DNA of 64,000 nucleotides from Mytilus edulis (Eukaryota > Mollusca > Bivalvia > Mytilida > Mytilidae), in contig NC_092355.1 of the NCBI RefSeq assembly GCF_963676685.1, forward strand, positions 59,679,613 to 59,743,612. Direction: 5' to 3'. Numbering within the stretch: position 1 is the first letter of the stretch; each line of letters begins with the position of its first letter. A program made the translations under genes and the position numbers. Positions 60,201 through 64,000 of the stretch are shown piece after piece. The notes under the pieces are model-generated. The model had not been told where the DNA came from. It saw only the letters and a list, made by a program, of their open reading frames with translations, and made no database searches.

Positions 60201-63200
60201 TAAACTCACATAAGCATATCCCTGCTTATAGATGAGAGACAAATACTACTTATTGCAACACATAAACACTAAAATGAAATGTATTTAAATACCAAATATA
60301 AACTTGAGTCCAATTATCTAAAGTAAATGATATTTTAATATGCCAGACAAAAACCTAAGACCATAAGACATCTGTATACCAGATAAAAATTATCAAAGTC
60401 TTCATGTGAAGCTTTATATAAAGATCTAATGAAGCTGTCAAGATCACTGTGTATTTGTCAGAACTAGAGGCCATATAACCAATTGGGAAAACATATCTCT
60501 ATGACCAATCATAATATCTTGGAAACACAACATATAGAAATAAGGCAAGGGTTCTTGGTAAAAAATCTTGACTTTATATGCAGTACTCCAAGAATGAAAT
60601 TTGTGTTGAAACTGAAATCTAGTTTTTGATTGGTGAATTTCTGAGTCTTAGTTTTAAGGATCATTAAGTTAAGTGTCCTTGAAATATGACTGCAAGGTCA
60701 GATCTTTTAGAATTTAGCATAACAAATTTTCTTCTGTAAATGACAGAATTAAAACTATTTTTATTGAATGTAATGAGTTATGATGTAATCGAATTGAAAA
60801 ACTCACAAGTGGGTCTCATTTGGGTCTAAGCATGATGCGTGATTGCCGATTTTTTTGTAAGCGTGACAGTAAAATTAATGTGTCGTGAAATTAGGAAATG
60901 AAGTCTAGCGGGACAGAGGAAATTACAAAAGAATTGAGAATTGCTTACGTACATAGTGTAAGCGGGATACGGGAATCTGACAAAACAGTAAGCGGGATCC
61001 AAGATCAGAAATTACCCCCCAATGAGACCCCCTTATTAATTTTTCAATTCAATTACATCATAACTCATTACATTCAATAGAAATAGTTTTAATTCAAAAA
61101 CAAATTTGTTCATCACAATACTTCTCACAATTGTTAATATTGTTAATATTCCCCAAATCAATACACCAATCAATAATTAATTAGATCTTTTAGTTAAAGT
61201 ATTCTAATTAACAATCAGTTAATTATCTCTACCGAGTGATAAAACTTAATAGATGTGGTTAGATCTGTACGTTTTAATGATTTTTACCTTTATCTTTGTA
61301 TTTCTGGCGAACACGGAACTAGATTTTTATAGAAAAGACATAAAATTTAATTTCTTTCAATAAAGAAGTGTAAAGGGAAGGTTAAGTTGTCAATAAATAT
61401 TGATACATCATTGTGTTGTTGTTATTCTTTATTTACTGATAAATATTGATTATAGAATCTGCTACATCATCTCATAACAGAGCTACAAGGACACTATATA
61501 TTAGACCAAGGTTTTAACGTGGTGAAATTGAAATCATCACTTTCAAAAGTTAAACAGATGCAATCATCAGTTGGTTATTAAGAAAAAGGAATATATCCGT
61601 TTCCCATATGACATCGCATATGGTCCAATTGTTCTAACCACAATCCTGTTGTCTTTTCACTCATAATATAAATAAGCAACACGATGGGTGCCACATGAAG
61701 AGCCTGATCTGCTTATCCTTCAGGAGCCCCTGAGGTTTTTGGTTGAGTTTGTGTTGCTCTGTCTAGTTTTCTTGGTTGTGTTTTGTATACTGTTTTTTTG
61801 TCTTTTTTGTCAAGGCATTGTTTTTTTACTTACAATGTATGAGTTTGAATATCCATTTTTCATAAACAATAATATCTAGATGGCGAATAAAATCTTAAAT
61901 TCAATACATCATTGGTCTACCACAATTTGAATATACAGTTAATAGTACCTCCTAAATAACAATATCTAGAGGCTGATAAAGCACCATCAGGTCCCTGGGC
62001 TCTCCGTAATCCAAACTCTAATAATATACTCTCTGACCCAGCAGCAATACGAAACCTCATGCCATTTGTTGCCACTAAACTGTAATTAAACAATCAATCA
62101 TTTTATGAACAACTCAATTCATAATTTTACATACATGTATATATATATATATATAAGTACGTCTGAGTCAGTGACAACTCTACAACAGATGTATCCATCG
62201 GATCGCCATCAATGATGGTGATACATGGCTGTGTACATAATGTATATACAACTCGTCTAAACATCAACCCAACAATGTTAGATCTGTAAATTTGCTTTCG
62301 CAAATTTTTGGTTCTTCCCTCGCCGGGATTCGAACCCATGCTACTGTGATATCGTGACACCAAATCGCCTGCACTGCAGCCGTCCCGCTAGACCACACAA
62401 CCACCTGGGCTCTCAAAAAAAGAGCTTTCGCTGGCCATGTGTTACCTTTCCACGTCAGTTTTAATCTAGCGGCGTACTACAGTACATGTTATATAAGGCA
62501 TGAAGATGTTATTGTTACAGATCAGCTAATCTGATCAGCTAGCTGATCTGTAACATAATTATTATGTATTAGGATTACAATACATGTTTTTGTTTACAAA
62601 TCGCTATATATTGTCCAAAGATAAGACACACAACTTTTACTATTTTTTGTTGGTGTTTAAAAAGTCTTAGCTTTAACTCCAGCCATAACTTATCAAAGTT
62701 CATCCTTATTTTTTGGTAAGCTGGATTCCATCAATACTTGGTTTTCTGTGTGGATTGTTATTCGTTTTTTCATTACCCATGGCTCAGACATTCACTGACT
62801 TTCTTTGAGTGTAGATCACATGGTGGGAGATTCATGCATAGCAGAAGATATTAACAGTACATGTATTCCCTCAGTTTTAGTTTGTTGTGACCTTGATTTT
62901 ATTACCTAATTAATTTATGAAAATTATATATTAAATACTTATAATTAATACTTGCCTTTATTATGTTTATTTGACTAATGACATGTAAAAATCCATCTTA
63001 GTCATGTAAGTCATGTTATTATATTTTTACCTATTTCTAGTTAAGGTTAAAGAATTTAAAAAGTATGTGTTATTTGACAATTTTTTATTTATTTTGAGAA
63101 TTGAAAATTATGTGTCCTATCTGCATGATCTGATCCTCCCCCCACTTTTTTTTTAAATTCCTGAAAAAATTTGAAAGACTGACCTGGCATAATTAACTAA

Positions 63201-64000
63201 ATTCAACAATGGGGTCTCCATCAACTGTACGACAGGTAGTGGCCCTTTCACTGTCAATAGTGGAATTTTAGGGAACACGACTGTCCCCTCCTCGATAGCA
63301 AATAATGTTACAGTTTTCGTGTTCAATTCTTTCAAATATTCAAAAAATTCTTCTTCTACAGAAGTTGGCATCACTGATTTCAGGTACTTTATATCTGCAA
63401 AAAAATATATATATAGTGATCAAGATATAATTTTGCAGCCACAAGCCCAATAATAGTTTTGTACAGTTTTTTTGGCTGATAGTAGAAATTCTTACATGCC
63501 CAGTATTAATTTTACAACCTTGGCTGGTGGGCCTGTGGCCAACACAGTGAAGACTATAAACAGTATGGTAAACTGTTCTTAAACTTCATAGAGAACTTAG
63601 ATTAGAAACAGAATAAATTGTAGTATGATCAAACTGTGACAGCTATGTATCCACCAGCAACCAAAAAATGATAACATGATTTTAGTGTCAAATCAATTAG
63701 ATTGAGTATTCAAATTCGAATTACAAATCGCAAAATTTTTACATTGTTCATTGTTGTAAGACGAATGAATTATAAATTATTGCAACAAATGTAGTTTGCA
63801 AAGCATACCTAGCAACAGCCACTGTGCATGCTGTGGCTATGAGTGAACTATGAAGACTTTAAAAATTTAATGGCAGAAATATAACATTCAAAATACACAT
63901 TCTTTTTTAACACTGTTTAATGGTAAAAAAATAATACCAATATTGCCTAGCAACAATAAAAATTCTCACCACTTTCTGTAAACTTGAAATTCTGAATAAA
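40949..64000 (-). CDS. NAPRT: Nicotinate phosphoribosyltransferase, 14 exons, N-terminus beyond window
   Basis: Makes nicotinate mononucleotide from nicotinate, PRPP and ATP: the first, rate-setting step of the Preiss-Handler route to NAD in the cytosol. Exons in transcript order: 64,000-63,970 (partial), 63,394-63,184, 62,079-61,949, 57,700-57,585, 57,190-57,106, 56,424-56,316, 50,551-50,411, 49,713-49,629, 45,965-45,885, 44,832-44,730, 44,222-44,137, 43,017-42,946, 41,909-41,802, 41,026-40,949. All introns are GT-AG and all phases match. 1,437 coding bases give 478 residues plus stop; vertebrate NAPRT is about 540, so roughly 60 residues are missing off the right edge. Hallmarks: [21 protein letters not shown], then [12 protein letters not shown] with the family's catalytic, autophosphorylated His; GIRLDSGDL (PRPP/phosphate binding); [10 protein letters not shown]. 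Type II phosphoribosyltransferase fold. Two exons have duplicated acceptors, described separately. Confidence 0.97.
41426..41633. mobile_element. TA-flanked MITE, family M1
   Basis: TA (41,424-41,425) precedes CTGTAGATTCATTAATTTTT, and the far end is its imperfect complement before TA (41,634-41,635). About 50 bases at each end are inverted repeats, with TACCAATTTTCATGGAT in both arms. The same family inserted at 49,425-49,621. TA duplication suggests a Tc1/mariner-related origin. Confidence 0.8.
41802..41909 (-). CDS. NAPRT: NAPRT exon (36 codons)
   Basis: Begins [16 protein letters not shown] and ends LNPTPYK, followed by donor GTAAGT. Matches the family segment with the conserved LxSLxxxHRR pattern. 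Confidence 0.95.
41959..42065 (+). repeat. R3 repeat copy
   Basis: GAAGATGTGGTATGATTGTC followed by CTCTCCACAAGAGACCAAAA. It lies 50 bases from the acceptor side of the preceding NAPRT exon. Confidence 0.85.
42660..42795 (-). repeat. R4 repeat fragment
   Basis: The reverse complement carries the GCCACCAATGGGTCTTCAAT core of the family. Confidence 0.8.
42946..43017 (-). CDS. NAPRT: NAPRT exon (24 codons)
   Basis: [19 protein letters not shown] and onward; phase 0 on both sides. The acceptor is TTTTTTTTAG|GAGTCC and the donor GGAGAG|GTATTA. Confidence 0.95.
43862..44098. mobile_element. Small foldback MITE in NAPRT intron
   Basis: Arms starting GTAGGTAAAGGTAATATCT (right, reversed) and GCAGGTAAAGGTAATATCT (left) are reverse complements and include AGCTTGCTTGCTA. 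The two halves remain partly complementary almost to the centre. The right end lies about 40 bases from the 44,137 exon border. Confidence 0.75.
44137..44222 (-). CDS. NAPRT: NAPRT exon (86 bases)
   Basis: Encodes [18 protein letters not shown] and following residues. The acceptor is CTTTCAG|GAAATG and the donor TTCATA|GTAAGTG. Confidence 0.95.
44275..44513 (-). mobile_element. tRNA-derived SINE
   Basis: On the minus strand the head reads GGGGCCTCCATGGCTGAGTG GTTTAAG (an A-box like that of tRNA-Leu/Ser) and, about 45 bases on, GGTTGTGAGTTGGAACCC (a B-box-like segment). A non-tRNA body with AATTGACTAGGATTGTCAGT follows. A functional tRNA is unlikely, as no acceptor-stem closure follows the B-box. 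Confidence 0.7.
44730..44832 (-). CDS. NAPRT: NAPRT exon (103 bases)
   Basis: [20 protein letters not shown]...RLFGHD; the KLVxVxGxPRxKLxEDxEK-type segment is highly conserved in the family. Confidence 0.97.
45670..45860 (+). repeat. R4 repeat copy next to a splice donor
   Basis: Carries GAAATGGGGAATGTGTCAAA and GATCTTCAATGCAGCGAGAA. Its right end is only about 25 bases from the donor of the 45,885 NAPRT exon. Confidence 0.85.
45885..45965 (-). CDS. NAPRT: NAPRT exon (27 codons)
   Basis: [20 protein letters not shown] and onward to GGVYK. It includes the conserved GIGT...VTC phosphate-site segment. The donor is TATAAA|GTAAGT. Confidence 0.97.
46735..46880. repeat. G-run repeat related to 32,400-32,565
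   Basis: A long G run and the closing GGATCCGCCACTGAACC match the G-run/GGATCC family seen at 32.4 kb. An ORF across it is spurious. Confidence 0.65.
47868..47935. repeat. Short strong hairpin
   Basis: GATATTTATCCACTGGAGAC and its complement around 47,907-47,927 (GAGAGTGGATAAATATC) meet at TTAAAATTTAA. Arms are about 27 bases with two mismatches and almost no loop. It heads a diverged repeat related to 3,340-3,560 and 40,430-40,640. Confidence 0.8.
48146..49343. mobile_element. 1.2 kb inverted-end element (GGTGTGTTTCC termini)
   Basis: The left end is TGAGGCCAAA, an A run, then ATAGGTGTGTTTCC. The right end, read in reverse, is the same except for a leading TCAGGCC. Subterminal ATTAGGGTCGG motifs and long poly-T tracts lie inside both ends. 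No protein is visible, and the target duplication is unclear. Confidence 0.75.
49425..49621. mobile_element. TA-flanked MITE M1 next to a NAPRT 5' splice site
   Basis: CTGGGGATTCATTATTGTTC at one end and the complement of CTGGATTCATTATTTTCGTG at the other, each bordered by TA (49,423-49,424 and 49,622-49,623). On the minus strand the exon at 49,629 is followed by GTAAG, TA, then the element, so the insertion begins at intron position +8. Confidence 0.85.
49629..49713 (-). CDS. NAPRT: NAPRT exon with amplified 3' splice site
   Basis: (S)[20 protein letters not shown] and onward to LNQQ. The 5' part of this exon and its acceptor are repeated upstream, out to about 49,945. Using the acceptor at 49,786-49,787 would extend the exon to 49,785, adding 72 bases in frame without a stop. 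Confidence 0.95.
49674..49945 (-). repeat. Tandem array of splice acceptor plus exon start, about 72-base unit, four copies
   Basis: Acceptor-exon boundaries fall at 49,713, 49,785, 49,858 and 49,929, spacings 72, 73 and 71. Each copy keeps CAG (or TAG in the last) followed by TTTTAACGTGCCTTGG or a close variant. The first is the family-conserved exon. The second gives an open in-frame extension; the third and fourth run into stops. Confidence 0.92.
50411..50551 (-). CDS. NAPRT: NAPRT exon (141 bases, GIRLDSGDL)
   Basis: Encodes [20 protein letters not shown], then [14 protein letters not shown]. The RLDSGDL motif is the most diagnostic of the family. Donor AAG|GTAATA. Confidence 0.98.
50789..50850 (+). 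repeat. R3 repeat fragment
   Basis: GAAGATGTGGTATGATTGCC and CTCCACAAGAGACCAAAATG are both present. Confidence 0.8.
52435..53130. mobile_element. TTAA-flanked MITE with GGGGCACTAGCT ends
   Basis: A perfect 17-base inverted repeat including the target site: TTAAAGGGGCACTAGCT at 52,435-52,451 and its complement at 53,114-53,130. The TTAA at each outer end fits a piggyBac-type duplication. There is no transposase. It sits inside the GATATCTT element. Confidence 0.88.
53239..53981 (+). mobile_element. Helitron-like element 1 (non-autonomous)
   Basis: Begins TCTATAATACTAAAATTACG directly after an A and ends CTAG at 53,978-53,981. The CTAG follows, by 5 bases, the perfect 18-base palindrome ACCCGTGATATCACGGGT (53,955-53,972). 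A TC start, a CTRR end and a subterminal hairpin are the accepted Helitron signature. No Rep/helicase is present. Confidence 0.8.
53982..55209 (+). mobile_element. Helitron-like element 2 (non-autonomous), directly behind element 1
   Basis: Begins TCTTCTATACTATTAAACGA with no gap after element 1 and ends CTAG at 55,206-55,209 after the hairpin CCCGCGATTTCGCGGG (55,184-55,199). The next host base is T, so the pair sits between A (53,238) and T (55,210), as expected for Helitron insertion. Inside are two internal tandem duplications: about 75 bases at 54,264-54,403 and about 150 bases at 54,855-55,135. There is also an R3 copy at 54,568-54,750. Confidence 0.82.
54568..54750 (+). repeat. R3 repeat copy inside Helitron-like element 2
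   Basis: GAAGATGTGGTATGATAGCC through AGCTTTAAAAGGCCCCGAA; the longest R3 copy in the window. Confidence 0.85.
56316..56424 (-). CDS. NAPRT: NAPRT exon (109 bases)
   Basis: [20 protein letters not shown], then [16 protein letters not shown]. Matches the conserved AFPxxFxxLxDTYxV segment. Donor AAG|GTGAGA. Confidence 0.97.
57106..57190 (-). CDS. NAPRT: NAPRT exon (85 bases)
   Basis: [20 protein letters not shown] and onward to LAPVLG. Acceptor TATTGCAG|CAACTG, donor TTAG|GTTAGT. Confidence 0.93.
57585..57700 (-). CDS. NAPRT: NAPRT exon with duplicated acceptor ([11 protein letters not shown])
   Basis: Encodes [20 protein letters not shown], then [19 protein letters not shown], including the family's catalytic His. 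A second acceptor 39 bases upstream (57,740-57,741) is followed by a copy of the exon start and stays open, adding 13 residues. Confidence 0.97.
57680..57755 (-). repeat. 39-base tandem duplication of splice acceptor plus exon start
   Basis: TTTTGCAGGTTTTGATGGAA and TTTTGTAGGTTTTGACGGAA lie 39 bases apart on the minus strand, both followed by CCAGTAATGTATT. Identity across the unit is nearly complete. Confidence 0.92.
57772..58385. mobile_element. Truncated copy of the GCTCACCTT-ended bivalve repeat
   Basis: Starts ACAAGAGGCTCTCAAGAGCC and TCGCTCACCTTGATT, and includes CTAAATGCTTTGGTTT and TTAGCCATGACGGCCATG. It stops around the GACGGACAACAACGACGAC run without the AAGGTGAGC terminus seen at 28,450. 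Its left edge is about 30 bases from the duplicated NAPRT acceptor. Confidence 0.8.
58477..58995. mobile_element. Inverted-end element (ATAGATGCCAACC termini)
   Basis: CATAGATGCCAACCCCC at the left and ATGGTTGGCATCTATG at the right are inverted termini about 520 bases apart. No coding potential inside. Confidence 0.7.
60735..61108. mobile_element. MITE with 85-90 base inverted arms and a nested inner element
   Basis: Outer arms 60,740-60,822 and 61,025-61,105 are near-identical complements (GAATGTAATGAGTTATGATG pairs with CATCATAACTCATTACATTC). Inside, GGGTCTCATTTGGG (60,812) and CCAATGAGACCCCC (61,018) form a second inverted pair around about 200 bases of repeat sequence with AAGCGTGACAG and AAGTCTAGCGGGAC motifs. 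Confidence 0.8.
61676..61815 (-). repeat. R2 repeat copy, reversed
   Basis: GCAACACGATGGGTGCCACA and GATCTGCTTATCCTTCAGGA are the complement of the R2 3' half. Confidence 0.75.
61949..62079 (-). CDS. NAPRT: NAPRT exon (131 bases)
   Basis: [20 protein letters not shown], then [20 protein letters not shown]. The LRRAQGPDG block is highly conserved in the family. Donor GGAG|GTACTA. Confidence 0.98.
62135..62412 (-). mobile_element. tRNA-derived SINE
   Basis: The minus strand shows an A-box-like TGGTCTAGCGGGACGG and a B-box GGGTTCGAATCCC about 60 bases on. A conserved-looking body (TTTGCGAAAGCAAATTTA, GTTGGGTTGATGTTTAGACG) and a TATATA-rich tail near 62,140 follow. It lies within 60 bases of the 62,079 NAPRT exon border. 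Confidence 0.8.
63184..63394 (-). CDS. NAPRT: NAPRT exon (211 bases)
   Basis: [20 protein letters not shown], then ...[20 protein letters not shown]. The GPLxVVQLxETPLLxLVxYA segment is diagnostic. Acceptor TTTTGCAG|ATATAA, donor CCAG|GTCAGT. Confidence 0.98.
63970..64000 (-). CDS. NAPRT: NAPRT exon, partial at window edge
   Basis: The visible 31 bases encode [10 protein letters not shown] and one base of the next codon, ending at donor AGTG|GTGAGA. The phase joins exactly with the 63,394 exon to give ...TESDIKYL. Confidence 0.85.

Noticed and set aside
62300-62412. Possible functional tRNA gene
   Set aside because: A- and B-boxes are present, but the flanks continue as a SINE body and no closed acceptor stem was identified.

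Overview
The window looks like nuclear DNA of a marine bivalve, most likely a Mytilus-type mussel. It is AT-rich, has GT-AG introns, and is crowded with interspersed repeats of kinds I associate with mussel genomes. The species call is inference; no search was run.

Layout. 1-12.4 kb holds no recognisable gene: repeats, a TTAA-flanked MITE at 10.3-10.9 kb, and at 7.35 kb a stray copy of a gene 3' end. 12.50-14.20 kb (+) is an intronless TRIM-like gene (two B-boxes, coiled coil, beta-propeller-like C-terminus) broken by a one-base frameshift. 14.4-22.4 kb is repeat-rich and includes a 4.5 kb transposon-like element (17.25-21.74 kb) with inverted subterminal arrays of a short motif, inserted into an older repeat. 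25.0-28.5 kb holds two more repeat elements. 29.29-31.33 kb (-) is a two-exon gene that splices a TIR domain onto a ZAP/PARP12-like CCCH zinc-finger module. 31.66-37.4 kb is non-coding with a long foldback, a palindrome-rich element and smaller repeats.

40.95-64.0 kb (-) is nicotinate phosphoribosyltransferase (NAPRT). Fourteen coding exons can be placed at base resolution, 478 residues plus stop; the N-terminus lies beyond the right edge. Its introns hold tRNA-derived SINEs, several MITEs and a three-level nest (51.98-55.29 kb): a TA-flanked TIR element containing a TTAA-flanked MITE and two head-to-tail Helitron-like elements. Two NAPRT exons have their 3' splice site plus exon start tandemly duplicated, each offering an in-frame longer exon, and a TA-type MITE sits 7 nt inside one 5' splice site.

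Functionally, NAPRT is a housekeeping NAD enzyme (Preiss-Handler route). The TRIM-like and TIR-CCCH genes belong to families linked to innate immunity. No shared regulation between the genes is visible. The most unusual items are the TIR-CCCH fusion, its apparent loss of the ancestral stop, and the splice-site duplications in NAPRT.
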